Shown here one piece after another: positions 55,281 to 64,000 of a DNA stretch of 64,000 nt. A program made the translations under genes and the position numbers. The stretch is from Shewanella sp. CG12_big_fil_rev_8_21_14_0_65_47_15. Lineage in GTDB: Bacteria; Pseudomonadota; Gammaproteobacteria; Enterobacterales; Shewanellaceae. Numbering within the stretch: position 1 is the first letter of the stretch; each line of letters opens with the position of its first letter. The stretch covers positions 51,837 to 115,836 of the forward strand of contig NZ_PFGL01000049.1 of assembly GCF_002783505.1 (NCBI RefSeq), given 5' to 3'. The notes beneath the pieces were generated by a model that did not search any database, was not told the DNA's origin, and saw only the letters and a program-made list of their open reading frames with translations.

Positions 55281-55675
55281 ATATAAGTTTTGCGCCTTAT
55301 ATTTAGCCTCCTTACATTAACATTTTAATCTGCAACACTAAGCATAACTCACGGCCAAGCACTCATAGCCAAGCAGCCCAATGTACTTGGCAACGCCTAA
55401 TTCGGCGTCATCAAGCAGAACACTCAAGTAGGTTGTATATGCTCAAAAGTGCCATAACAGCTGTTCTCTCATGCGTACACTAAGACACTCAGCCGAATTT
55501 AGAGTAAAAACATTAAATCTCAACTATTGATCTCTTTCGTATATAAATTTCTGATTACCCCGTTAAATCAGCCTATTAAGCATTTTTTATGAAATTTTCA
55601 GATCAATTTAAGGTGTTTTTTCGCTCACAACCTGAGATCAAGCGCACATAATTACCTCATTTTTGAAAAAACTGT

Positions 55676-55704
55676 TTTCCATTTAAAGATAAATAGCGTA
55701 TTAT
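55676..55704 (+). promoter_or_regulatory. Spot 42 promoter
   Basis: TATTAT (55699-55704) sits eight bases before the RNA start at 55712; TTTCCA 17 bases further up is a weak -35. I saw no convincing CRP site, although E. coli spf is repressed by CRP. Confidence 0.5.
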
Positions 55705-55711
55705 TCTCTGC

Positions 55712-55818
55712 GTAGGGTACAGAGGTTAAGATGTTCTATCTTTCAGACCTTTATTTCACTTATAGTGATGAGCCAAATTATGGCGCCTCAGCAACTTGTT
55801 TGCTGAGGCTTTTTTTTT
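55712..55818 (+). ncRNA. spf: Spot 42 small RNA
   Basis: The first 40 bases are nearly identical to E. coli Spot 42: GTAGGGTACAGAGGTTAAGA, with one extra T, then TGTTCTATCTTTCAGACCTT. These contain the single-stranded regions used for target pairing. The 3' half has diverged. A 9-bp terminator stem (GCCTCAGCA/TGCTGAGGC, 55785-55809) and nine T residues end the RNA at about 107 nt. Position between polA and engB is the same as in enterics. It represses genes of secondary carbon use with Hfq. Confidence 0.95.
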
Positions 55819-55856
55819 GCTCTTTTTTAGGCAAACGCATTTTTTAGAGTATTTAC

Positions 55857-55885
55857 TTTAATAAAAAGTAAATCCAATGTATGCT
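55857..55885 (+). promoter_or_regulatory. Promoter of the sRNA candidate next to Spot 42
   Basis: TTTAAT (55857-55862), 17-base spacer and TATGCT (55880-55885), giving a start near 55892. Both boxes are moderate matches. Confidence 0.4.
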
Positions 55886-55891
55886 GTCTTC

Positions 55892-56000
55892 ATTGAGAAC
55901 CATTAAAGGTATTTAATGGTGCTTGAGTCTTGTTGAATTTAGCTTCTCCCCAAAAGAGCTAATATTTTTGGCCGATGACCTAGTTATCGGCTATTTTTTT
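55892..56000 (+). ncRNA. Uncharacterised sRNA candidate between spf and engB
   Basis: About 109 bases with RNA-gene traits but no ORF. A perfect 9-bp 5' hairpin with a GGUA loop (ACCATTAAA 55899-55907 with TTTAATGGT 55912-55920) is followed by a mostly single-stranded middle. That middle has C-rich TTCTCCCCAAAAG, flanked by AGCT/AGCT. A 3' terminator closes it (GCCGAT/ATCGGC, 55971-55991) with TATTTTTTT. In Aliivibrio salmonicida a separate sRNA (VSsrna24) has been reported at the same position, next to spf. I cannot show that these are homologous. Confidence 0.6.
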
Positions 56001-56143
56001 GCCTGAAATTTACAACAGTGGCAGCTAGATAGATTGGGGAAACGAAGACTGGATAAGCGTAGCAGATGCACATACACAGCTAAACTTGTGATTTAAGCTG
56101 TGTACGAGTTTTAGACTGTTTATTGTTTATGTTGTCAATTCAA

Positions 56144-56803
56144 CTATTCAGCACTATCTGCAGCATCTAATTCGTCGGTCAGCCACTGAGGATGACACCA
56201 TTCATTCAGTATGCTTAGCACTTTAGGTTTTCCTGTTCCTTTAAGTGATGAAAACGATTCAACTTGGACCCAATCCCCAAAATCAGTTAAGGCTTTACGA
56301 ACTTCATTGACGGTTTTCATTTTAGCGCTTTGTGCTAACTTGTCAGACTTAGTCAACAGCGCCAATACAGGTATTTCACTCGCTACCGCCCACTCTATCA
56401 TCTGCATATCCAAATCTTTGAGCGGGTGACGGATATCCATTAACACAACAACACCACTTAAGCAGGCACGCTTCTGTAAATATTCACCAAGTGCTTGTTG
56501 CCATTTATTTTTCATCGCCAATGGCACCTGCGCAAAACCATAACCCGGCAAGTCTACTAAGCGACGCTGTGCATCCAGCTCAAACACGTTAATAAGCTGA
56601 GTTCGACCAGGGGTTTTACTGGTTCTTGCCAAGTTTTTTTGCTCGGTTAATGCATTGAGCGCACTTGATTTTCCGGCATTTGAGCGACCAGCAAAAGCAA
56701 TCTCAACTCCAACGTCACCGGGCAGATATTGATCCAAATGTGCAATGTCGGGTGCACTAATTAAAAACTTCGCCCTGCGAAAATCTATATGAGATTCAGT
56801 CAC
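56144..56803 (-). CDS. engB: Ribosome biogenesis GTPase EngB (YsxC/YihA)
   Basis: A 219-residue small GTPase. It begins with GTG ([13 protein letters not shown]) with GGAG upstream. G1 is [15 protein letters not shown]2 region [15 protein letters not shown]3 [12 protein letters not shown]4 LLTKSDKL and G5 [10 protein letters not shown]. It is needed for large ribosomal subunit assembly. Converges on the sRNA region; its own 3' hairpin may be ACACAGCT/AGCTGTGT at 56074-56103. Confidence 0.96.
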   Translation of the reverse strand: MTESHIDFRRAKFLISAPDIAHLDQYLPGDVGVEIAFAGRSNAGKSSALNALTEQKNLARTSKTPGRTQLINVFELDAQRRLVDLPGYGFAQVPLAMKNKWQQALGEYLQKRACLSGVVVLMDIRHPLKDLDMQMIEWAVASEIPVLALLTKSDKLAQSAKMKTVNEVRKALTDFGDWVQVESFSSLKGTGKPKVLSILNEWCHPQWLTDELDAADSAE

Positions 56804-56972
56804 TATTTACTCCAAAATATTTTCTACGCAATACCATAATTAATGAAGAATTGCTTACTTTTCCACGTTTTCGTGTAAAATATTACCCCGATCACATTAA
56901 ACATATTTTACCACGCTTGCGGGTCACCCTAGTAAGCTCAGGATAATAATCTTAACCAGAAGTTGGAACGCC

Positions 56973-57596
56973 ATGAAAAAGTTAGCTCTTGCGCTGTCTG
57001 TTGTAGTTGCCGCCATATCTTCACCTGCGATTGCAGAAGGTAATGCTGAAGCGGGAAAAACTAAAATTATCGTTTGCTCTGCCTGCCACGGTATGGACGG
57101 TAACAGTATGATCGATATGTATCCTAAGCTTGCGGGTCAACATGCCACATACCTGCAAAAGCAACTACATGATTTCCGTAGTGCTGCACAAACGGGTGGC
57201 AAAGATGGCCGAATGGATCCTATCATGAGTGGTATGGCAATGCCTCTTAGTGATCAAGATATTCTCGATATTACCGCATATTTCTCCAGCCAAACTTTAC
57301 AAGTCGCAGAAGTGAAAGATGTGCCAGAGCTTGGTGCAAAACTTTACAAAGGTGGGGATGTTTCGCGTGGTATTACAGCCTGTATGGCATGCCATGGTCC
57401 TGATGGTAAAGGCGCAGAGCTTGCTGGCTTCCCCGCTTTAGCTGGCCAACACGCTAACTATATCAAAATCCAACTGACTAAGTTCCGTGATGCGGGCCGC
57501 AATAACGATCTCAACGGCATGATGCAAGATGTCGCTAAGAAGTTAAGCGACAGCGATATTGACGCTCTTTCTAAGTATTTGTCTAGCCTGAAATAA
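56973..57596 (+). CDS. Diheme cytochrome c4
   Basis: A 207-residue periplasmic protein with signal peptide (LALALSVVVAAISSPAIA). Two similar halves each carry one heme site, CSACHG (about residue 34) and CMACHG (about 132), with axial methionines likely in PIMSGMAMPLS and LNGMMQDV. KLAGQHATYLQKQL and ALAGQHANYIKIQL mirror each other, showing the internal duplication. It carries electrons to cbb3-type oxidase or peroxidase. It is divergent from engB, as in many gammaproteobacteria. Confidence 0.95.
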   Translation: MKKLALALSVVVAAISSPAIAEGNAEAGKTKIIVCSACHGMDGNSMIDMYPKLAGQHATYLQKQLHDFRSAAQTGGKDGRMDPIMSGMAMPLSDQDILDITAYFSSQTLQVAEVKDVPELGAKLYKGGDVSRGITACMACHGPDGKGAELAGFPALAGQHANYIKIQLTKFRDAGRNNDLNGMMQDVAKKLSDSDIDALSKYLSSLK

Positions 57597-57631
57597 AGCT
57601 AAAGGTGCACGATTTAGTGAGCACTAAACTG

Positions 57632-57675
57632 GCAAGGATGGTTTATAACGTCAACCATCCTTGCTATGACTTTTT
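57632..57675 (+). terminator. Cytochrome c4 terminator
   Basis: A 12-bp stem (GCAAGGATGGTT/AACCATCCTTGC, 57632-57664) with a nine-base loop and TTTTT six bases further on. Confidence 0.75.
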
Positions 57676-57880
57676 CCATTTCATTCTGCCAGTCCGCTTT
57701 GAGCCATACTGATGCAGGCCTATTATCCTACCTCTACAACCTTTTGCCTCTGCTAAAATACCGCAAGCCCCCACTAAATGACCAAATGTTAAGTTCAGCT
57801 AACCGAAGATAAAGAGTAGCAAACTCCCCTATGGCTTATACACTGGCAAACGGTGTTGCCATCCGTTTTCACACCACCAT

Positions 57881-57898
57881 GTTTACGTTAACGTAAAC
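57881..57898. promoter_or_regulatory. 18-bp perfect palindrome GTTTACGTTAACGTAAAC
   Basis: A perfect palindrome without loop, typical of a dimeric repressor or activator operator. It is about 17 bases before a good TTGACA box. It resembles TTTACG-based sites of MerR-family LiuR regulators, but no such target gene is here. Confidence 0.55.
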
Positions 57899-57914
57899 TG
57901 ACAAATATTCTTAC

Positions 57915-57944
57915 TTGACAGAGATCACAGATTTGGGGTTTAAT
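57915..57944 (+). promoter_or_regulatory. Promoter-like sequence without a known gene
   Basis: TTGACA (57915-57920), 18-base spacer, TTTAAT (57939-57944). It would start a transcript near 57951. No plus-strand ORF follows; the next element is the CsrB gene. It might be a distal csrB promoter or drive an unknown RNA. Confidence 0.4.
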
Positions 57945-58130
57945 AAGCCCCGTACCGAGATAAACCCATCTGTTTGTACAAAAAGATTAATAATAACTTG
58001 CAGATTTCGGTATAGTTAACATTCAAGATATAAGAATAAATATATTCAATAACAATAATATAATTAAGACCACTCTCTAATAATAATAAGAGTTGTGATT
58101 TCGTGTTGAAGTCCAGGTCAGTACATTTTT

Positions 58131-58181
58131 GTAAGGGATGGCCGATAACGCCAATTTGCACTAAGCAAAACGCCTTACACT
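58131..58181 (+). promoter_or_regulatory. csrB promoter region with UvrY/GacA-like half-sites
   Basis: GTAAGG (58131-58136) and CCTTACA (58173-58179) are opposed halves of the TGTAAG-N6-CTTACA type used by GacA/UvrY regulators, though 36 bases apart rather than 6. TACACT (58176-58181) is a possible -10 giving a start near 58188; the -35 is unclear. The region 57676-57880 has nothing I can name. Confidence 0.4.
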
Positions 58182-58187
58182 CAGGGT

Positions 58188-58560
58188 AACTTGCCCCATC
58201 AGGACACAGTTTGAATGATTCAAACTGTAGCAAAGGAAGCTAATAAGCTTAGGATGCACTGGCTGGAAGCTTGTTATCACTGGAAGGTACTTTAAGCAAC
58301 ATGGATGGTTAACTGAATGTCAATGATGACGCTGCTAAACAAGATGTGTCTTGAGACCATCTACGGAAACTGTGGTCAGGATGGCGACAGAAAATAAATT
58401 AAGTGTCTGGAAGACCGATAACTAAAATGTTGCAGGGAAAGCAGTAAAAAAAAGAAGGATACCGACCGGGAAAGTCGCATAGCAAGTATGGATACTTGGA
58501 ATCAGGATAAGGTGCTAGATGCACCCTTTGTAAGGCGGCAGTTTAACTGCCGCCTTTTTT
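58188..58560 (+). ncRNA. csrB: CsrB-family small RNA
   Basis: A non-coding stretch of about 370 bases holds 15 GGA motifs, many as AGGA, AGGATG or TGGAAG. Several sit in hairpin loops: GACCA-tctacGGAaactg-TGGTC (58355-58377), AAGTATGGATACTT (58484-58497) and AACATGGATGGTT (58299-58311). This is the pattern by which CsrB/CsrC/RsmZ RNAs capture many CsrA dimers. A 10-bp perfect stem (AAGGCGGCAG/CTGCCGCCTT) with a T tail ends it at 58560. The 5' end is estimated from the promoter. Length matches E. coli CsrB. Which csrB paralog it is cannot be told. Confidence 0.88.
58532..58560 (+). terminator. CsrB terminator
   Basis: Ten perfect GC-rich pairs (58532-58541 with 58547-58556), five-base loop, T tract. 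Confidence 0.92.
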
Positions 58561-58658
58561 CTTTATTGTCATTTGCAGCCTACTGCAGCGCCTAAAATGT
58601 GCACTAACTCAATATAATTGGTACAATCAAAGCCTTAATAACCACTTCAGCAGACTCA

Positions 58659-59297
58659 ATGCCCAGATGCCCTCTTTGTCATAACAGTCAGACACAACTC
58701 CTTCATCAAGATAAAAAGCGAAGTTTTTATGTTTGCAAGACATGTGAGTTAACCTTTGCGAATGCCAGTAGCCATTTGCCACCCGCGGCAGAGAAACAAA
58801 GATACGGTCGTTCACGCATAGCTTTGAAGCAAAAGCAGCTATCGCAATTTATTTTGCCGCTATTAGCGCAATTAGAGCAGCAGCAAGCTGGCAGTTTATT
58901 AGGATTGAATTTTGGACGTATACTCGATGATGAGAGTCTGGCGACCATAGAAAATGCGGGCCACAAGTTAAACCAATACGATCCCTTTTTTGCCCCGAAT
59001 CATGATGTGTTAAAGCAAGAATATGATTTTATCTGCTGTTATCGCGTTTTTGAGCATTTTCAGTACCCAATAAAAGAGTGGGCCTTACTCTCTCGACTAC
59101 TTCATCCTGGTGGTTGGCTAGCGATAAGCACACCGTTACTGACTGAATTAGATGGTTTTGCTAAGTGGCATTACAAGAACAACCTCACCCATGTGAGTTT
59201 TTACCAGCGACAAACCTTTGAGTACCTAACAAACAATAGCGATTTTGAACTATTATTTGCCGCAAAGGACCTCGTTTTGATGCAAAAAACATCATAA
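58659..59297 (+). CDS. Class I SAM-dependent methyltransferase-like protein with zinc ribbon
   Basis: 212 residues. The N-terminus has a CPLCH-x15-CKTCEL zinc ribbon (about residues 4-29). The rest matches a methyltransferase fold, although the SAM-binding glycine loop is degenerate (LLGLNFGRILDD). The later part DFICCYRVFEHFQYPIKEWALLSRLLHPGGWLAISTPLL is the typical C-terminal half. It may be inactive or use an unusual substrate. Downstream of csrB and upstream of yihI, with no strong ribosome binding site. Confidence 0.75.
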   Translation: MPRCPLCHNSQTQLLHQDKKRSFYVCKTCELTFANASSHLPPAAEKQRYGRSRIALKQKQLSQFILPLLAQLEQQQAGSLLGLNFGRILDDESLATIENAGHKLNQYDPFFAPNHDVLKQEYDFICCYRVFEHFQYPIKEWALLSRLLHPGGWLAISTPLLTELDGFAKWHYKNNLTHVSFYQRQTFEYLTNNSDFELLFAAKDLVLMQKTS

Positions 59298-59387
59298 TCT
59301 GGTATAACACCCGACCTAATTTCGCACCTTGTAGACAAGCTCAACCTTAGTCTGCGGGGCCATACGTTGTAAACAATTGAGAAGACC

Positions 59388-59948
59388 ATGTCTCGTAGCA
59401 AGAAAACACGCAAGGGCGGCGAGAACAGCCCTAAGTTACAGCCAAGAGTGAAGAAGCAAGATCGCGCTGTAGCGACTGGCAAACGTAAAGATTCTGGCAA
59501 TAAATCAGGCAGTCGTCATAACGAAAGCTTAATTTTAGCGCAAGCGCCGCAACAACAGGCCGCTAAGAAAAAAGACCCGCGTCATGGCAGCAAAAAGCCA
59601 GTGGCTTTAGCGCTTCCTGCGGCAGTGGTAACAGATAAAGCCGCTCAGCCAAAAGTGAAACAAGCTAAGCTGACTGACGAGCAAAAACTGCTGAAATTGG
59701 AAGAAGATCCAAGACTAAACCAGTTACTCGACATGCTGGAAGAAGGCCGCGATCTCAACGATGCAGATCAAAAATGGTTAGATCAACAGCTGAATAAGAT
59801 TGAAGCTCTGATGGTTAAACTGGGCGTTAGCGACGATATGGAGGATGGCGCACCTGCATCTCCAGCTAAGTCTTTGTCTGACGATGAGTTATTCGACAAG
59901 TTCGAATCGGGCGCTGACTTACTGAAAGATTATCAAGACAAGTTCTAA
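59388..59948 (+). CDS. yihI: Der GTPase-activating protein YihI
   Basis: A 186-residue, very basic N-terminus (MSRSKKTRKGGENSPKLQPR) and an acidic C-terminal half (KLEEDPRLNQLLDMLEEGRDLNDADQKWLDQQL) identify YihI. In E. coli it stimulates the ribosome-assembly GTPase Der. It comes before hemN, as in enterics. Confidence 0.92.
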   Translation: MSRSKKTRKGGENSPKLQPRVKKQDRAVATGKRKDSGNKSGSRHNESLILAQAPQQQAAKKKDPRHGSKKPVALALPAAVVTDKAAQPKVKQAKLTDEQKLLKLEEDPRLNQLLDMLEEGRDLNDADQKWLDQQLNKIEALMVKLGVSDDMEDGAPASPAKSLSDDELFDKFESGADLLKDYQDKF

Positions 59949-60022
59949 ACCTCTCAGTGCTAGGGCATAGGGAACTCAGTTTTTAAACTGTGCTCCCTAT
60001 GCCATTCATATAAGGAGTCTCT

Positions 60023-60490
60023 GTGTCTACGGCCATTGTCATTCTCGGTTTTATCGTCATAGTAGCGCTTAGTAGCTACGCCACTTACTTACTCTTAAAG
60101 CTGCAACGGCAAAAAAAGCGCCAGCAGGCCGAACAAGCCGAGCGTGAAGCCATAGCAAGTGCGAAACGCGCCCAAGTTTTAGATGATATACGCTATATCG
60201 CTACTGCTATGACTGAAGACCGCTGTGAGATCTCCGAAGGCGTAGTCAGAATTGGACGATTATTTGAAATTTTATCCCTGAGTGAACGGGTCGCACCTGA
60301 GTTTCCTGCATTATTCCAACACTTTGAGTTAATTAAAGATCATCCTATTATGGAGGCTCGTCAAGCCTTGCCTAAACAGGAAAGGATGAAATTAGATTTG
60401 ATCAGAATGAAGTCAGAGGCCGCATTAGAGCAAGGCATTAGTGATGATGCAAAAAAACTGTCGGCTTACCAACCCAAAGCGATGCATTAA
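60023..60490 (+). CDS. DUF2489 family membrane protein
   Basis: 155 residues, GTG start (MSTAIVILGFIVIVALSSY) with AAGGAG five bases before. One N-terminal transmembrane helix is followed by a Gln/Lys/Glu-rich coiled coil (LKLQRQKKRQQAEQAEREA) and a helical cytoplasmic domain (DIRYIATAMTEDRCEISEGVVRIGRL). DUF2489 proteins have no assigned activity. Possibly in an operon with yihI, 74 bases upstream. Confidence 0.85.
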   Translation: MSTAIVILGFIVIVALSSYATYLLLKLQRQKKRQQAEQAEREAIASAKRAQVLDDIRYIATAMTEDRCEISEGVVRIGRLFEILSLSERVAPEFPALFQHFELIKDHPIMEARQALPKQERMKLDLIRMKSEAALEQGISDDAKKLSAYQPKAMH

Positions 60491-60506
60491 ACTAATTAAT
60501 TTCTAT

Positions 60507-60539
60507 ACTTCAAAACCACTTATGCCGTGGTTTTGAAGT
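60507..60539. terminator. Hairpin after the DUF2489 gene
   Basis: A 13-bp perfect stem (ACTTCAAAACCAC/GTGGTTTTGAAGT) with a seven-base loop. No long T-run. Confidence 0.5.
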
Positions 60540-60683
60540 CATCTGACAAAGCCCGTACCAATCTTACGTCCATCCTCCCGTGAGCCTGCGCACAAAACCG
60601 CCAAATACCGACAGACAAGCGTACTTTTTTGATAGATATTGCGTAACTTCTAAAAAGACAGACGTCATTTTTACAACCTAGAT

Positions 60684-60708
60684 CAAGGTTATTTACCAAA
60701 GAACCTTG
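60684..60708. promoter_or_regulatory. Inverted repeat in the hemN leader
   Basis: CAAGGTT (60684-60690) and AACCTTG (60702-60708), 11-base loop, about 40 bases before hemN. It may be an operator or leader hairpin. A nearby ATCAA looks like an FNR half-site but the other half is missing. Confidence 0.35.
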
Positions 60709-60749
60709 CATACTTCGCCTGTTGCTAATTTACCCTCGGAGGACACGCC

Positions 60750-62126
60750 TTGAAGCAGCCCACTCAGATTAGCTGGGATCAATCGATGATCGAAAAATAT
60801 AACTACAGCGGTCCCCGTTATACGTCTTACCCAACGGCGCTCGAGTTCGATGACTCATTCACCGAACAGAACCTGCTGACGGCCATTGAAAATAGCAAAA
60901 GCGATAAACTGTCGCTGTATATTCATATCCCATTCTGCGCCAAGCTTTGTTATTACTGCGGCTGCAATAAAGTCATCACCCGCCATCCACACAAAGCCGA
61001 TCAGTACATTGAATATTTAAGCCAAGAAATTATTAAACGTGCGCCCCTGTTCAAACATTACAGTGTGACCCAAATGCATTGGGGCGGAGGTACACCCACG
61101 TTCTTAAATCCAGAGCAAATTATTAAGTTGACGTCATTGATTAAAGCCAACTTTAACTTTGTAGAAGAAGGTGAGTTTTCGATTGAAGTCGATCCTCGCG
61201 AGATTGAGCTTTCAATGCTCGACACTTTGAAAGAAGCAGGCTTTAACCGAATTTCTATCGGTGTCCAAGACTTTAATAAAGAAGTGCAAATTGCAGTCAA
61301 CCGTGAACAAGACGAGCAATTTATCTTCGACTTAATGGCCAAAGCGAAAGCCATGGGCTTTGTGTCGACCAACATAGATTTAATCTATGGCTTGCCACAC
61401 CAAACGCCAGAAACCTTTGCAGCGACTATGCAGCGTGTTTTAGATTTGTCCCCTGACCGTCTGTCGGTATTTAACTATGCCCACTTACCTGCGCGCTTTG
61501 CCGCTCAACGTAAGATCAAAGACGAGCATTTACCTTCACCGAAGCAAAAACTCGAAATGTTGCACCAAACGATCGAGACCTTAACTGGTGCCGGTTACCA
61601 ATATATAGGTATGGACCACTTTGCTAAACCCGATGACGAGTTAGCTAAGCTACAGCGTGAAGGCAGACTGCATCGTAACTTCCAAGGTTATACCACCCAA
61701 GAAGAATGCGATTTGTTAGGTCTTGGCGTGTCGTCCATCAGTCAGATTGGTGACTGCTACGCGCAAAATCAAAAAGATATCCGCCCTTACTATGAAGCCA
61801 TAGAAAAGGACGGCCACGCCCTGTGGAAAGGTTGTAGCCTGAACCGCGACGATGAAATCCGCCGTGTTGTGATTAAACAGCTGATTTGCCACTTCGATTT
61901 AGATATGGCGAAAATGGATGAAAAACTGGGAATTAAGTTTGAAGAATACTTCGCCGAAGACTTGAAACTACTACAAACCTTTATCGACGATAAATTAGTT
62001 GAAGTGGCCGACAGAAAAATGACTATTAGCCCGACAGGCCGCCTACTGATCCGTAATATCTGTATGTGCTTCGACCTTTACTACCGTCAAAAAGCGCGTC
62101 AGCAACAGTTCTCCCGCGTGATCTAA
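60750..62126 (+). CDS. hemN: Oxygen-independent coproporphyrinogen III oxidase HemN
   Basis: A 458-residue radical SAM enzyme of haem synthesis under low oxygen. TTG start (MKQPTQISWDQSMIEKYNYSGPRYTSYPTA) with GGAGG before it. The cluster motif is YIHIPFCAKLCYYCGCNK (about residues 51-68). MHWGGGTPTFLNPEQI, VDPREIELSML and RISIGVQDFNKEVQ follow. Length and the Tyr-Pro-Thr N-terminus separate it from HemW. Ends before a strong bidirectional terminator. Confidence 0.97.
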   Translation: MKQPTQISWDQSMIEKYNYSGPRYTSYPTALEFDDSFTEQNLLTAIENSKSDKLSLYIHIPFCAKLCYYCGCNKVITRHPHKADQYIEYLSQEIIKRAPLFKHYSVTQMHWGGGTPTFLNPEQIIKLTSLIKANFNFVEEGEFSIEVDPREIELSMLDTLKEAGFNRISIGVQDFNKEVQIAVNREQDEQFIFDLMAKAKAMGFVSTNIDLIYGLPHQTPETFAATMQRVLDLSPDRLSVFNYAHLPARFAAQRKIKDEHLPSPKQKLEMLHQTIETLTGAGYQYIGMDHFAKPDDELAKLQREGRLHRNFQGYTTQEECDLLGLGVSSISQIGDCYAQNQKDIRPYYEAIEKDGHALWKGCSLNRDDEIRRVVIKQLICHFDLDMAKMDEKLGIKFEEYFAEDLKLLQTFIDDKLVEVADRKMTISPTGRLLIRNICMCFDLYYRQKARQQQFSRVI

Positions 62127-62145
62127 CGCTTAGCGCATCTCCAAT

Positions 62146-62175
62146 AAAAAATCCGACTTAAGGTCGGATTTTTTT
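62146..62175. terminator. Bidirectional terminator hemN/add
   Basis: ATCCGAC/GTCGGAT stem with A6 before and T7 after, between convergent genes. Confidence 0.88.
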
Positions 62176-62195
62176 ATTGCGATTAATTAAACCTT

Positions 62196-63200
<1,005 letters not shown>

Positions 63201-63401
63201 CTATTTGAACTACCCAGCCAATGCTTTTGTTATTTGGTCGCGGGCGGACACTAAGTTTAACACGCATTTTTAGGGGCATTTATGAGTCAAAGGTATTTAA
63301 ATTCACATTCAGTCACAATTCCGCTTAATATCCACACAAGGAACTGCCGTATTCATCAGGCATAATGACTTCAATAACAACGAAAATATCAGAGATCGAC
63401 T

Positions 63402-64000
63402 ATGCATAAACTCTTAACCCCCAGTTTATTGATATGCGCATTGAGCGCCTGCAGTGCCTCTCAAACCACAAAAAATAGTCAAACCGCTGCGCCACAGGCA
63501 ATATCGGCAACGCAATCGCAAGTTGAGCCCATTGCTCCCGCGCTACAGGCGATTATCGACCAAAGCTGGCAATTACAGCTCAGTGCTAGTCCAGAGATGG
63601 CCTATGGCATGGGGGACAAGAGTGCCGCAGGAAAGCTTCAAGATCTTTCTCCCGAAGCCTTAACCAAACTCAATCAAGGCCAAATCGCAGTGTTAGCGCA
63701 GCTCAAGGCACTCGACCGCAGCAGCTTGAATAAAGAAGATAAGATTAACGCTCAAATACTGGAAGATCAGATCCAAAACGATGTCGACCTGTATCGCTTT
63801 AAAGATTATTACTTGCCCATTACGGCGGAAAGCGGCTTCCACGCTTATATCACGTCAATCGCACAGGGAAGATTCAACACCCTTGAGGATTACCGCAACT
63901 ATATTACCAAACTCAATGCACTCCCGACCTATTTCGCCCAGCAAACTCATTGGCTAAAACAAGGATTAGCCGAGGGAATAACGCCGCCTAAAGTGACACT
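63402..64000 (+). CDS. DUF885 family lipoprotein, cut by window end
   Basis: The first 199 residues are present. The signal peptide ends in a lipobox (LLICALSACSAS, Cys about residue 18), so it is a lipoprotein. The following part fits the DUF885 family of putative metallopeptidases (IDQSWQLQLSASPEMAYGMGDK, INAQILEDQIQNDVDLYRFKDYYLPI, GRFNTLEDYRNYITKL). Catalytic motifs, expected much later, are outside the window. Confidence 0.85.
   Translation, partial: MHKLLTPSLLICALSACSASQTTKNSQTAAPQAISATQSQVEPIAPALQAIIDQSWQLQLSASPEMAYGMGDKSAAGKLQDLSPEALTKLNQGQIAVLAQLKALDRSSLNKEDKINAQILEDQIQNDVDLYRFKDYYLPITAESGFHAYITSIAQGRFNTLEDYRNYITKLNALPTYFAQQTHWLKQGLAEGITPPKVT

Noticed and set aside
57940-58233. 97-codon minus-strand ORF over the csrB promoter
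   Set aside because: It overlaps the csrB promoter and 5' end, has an irregular composition and no ribosome site; the RNA gene explains the sequence better.
60675-60690. FNR site upstream of hemN
   Set aside because: Only the ATCAA half is present; the TTGAT half at the right distance is missing.

Overview
The window looks like a chromosomal segment of a gammaproteobacterium of the genus Shewanella, close to the S. oneidensis group. This is inferred from the protein sequences, from the conserved block polA - Spot 42 - engB - yihI - hemN, and from gene order around a RyhB-type sRNA. I see no prophage, insertion sequence, CRISPR array, rRNA or tRNA. Genes are densely packed on both strands.

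Layout. 0.2-7.7 kb: a YeiH-type transporter, a membrane-anchored LuxR-type regulator, and a divergent three-part RND efflux operon with a DUF3240 gene at its end. 7.8-9.4 kb: a small membrane protein and an HD-GYP protein. 9.6-15.3 kb: a six-gene operon on the minus strand. It encodes a TonB-dependent receptor with a Gly/Ser-rich insert, an ECF-type ABC importer (fused double ATPase, T and S subunits), a free-standing TiaS-like (TCKD) enzyme and a small CxxC protein; the substrate is unknown. 15.7-19.3 kb: menF, a solute-binding protein, yhhQ behind a preQ1-I-like riboswitch, and a GNAT protein. 19.36-19.53 kb: a Fur-controlled RyhB sRNA. 19.5-29.0 kb: a sensor kinase and a sigma-54 response regulator, divergent from tupABC-mobA-mobB/moeA-moaA (tungstate or molybdate uptake plus molybdenum cofactor synthesis). 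The tup operon is preceded by a well-spaced sigma-54 promoter and a tandem operator-like repeat.

29-46.6 kb: mutM and a cell-surface region. It holds a GT39/TVP38/GT2 operon, ugd and a nucleotide-sugar epimerase, a Wzi-like outer membrane protein, coaD, and an LPS-core locus with four GT-type genes, a heptosyltransferase, kdkA and waaA. Two closely related GT4 genes face each other around an AT-rich GT gene and a CDP-glycerol-phosphotransferase-like gene. 46.8-52 kb: a TetR regulator, kbl-tdh (threonine degradation), glpE-glpG and elbB. 52-64 kb: polA with two DnaA boxes at its promoter, Spot 42, a second sRNA candidate, engB, cytochrome c4, a CsrB-type sRNA with about 15 GGA motifs, a methyltransferase-like gene, yihI, a DUF2489 gene, hemN, add, and a DUF885 lipoprotein gene cut by the window end.

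The most notable content is regulatory RNA (RyhB, Spot 42, CsrB, a preQ1 riboswitch and one uncharacterised sRNA candidate). Two systems deserve follow-up: the TonB/ECF/TCKD uptake operon, and the proposed sigma-54 two-component control of oxyanion uptake and molybdenum cofactor genes.
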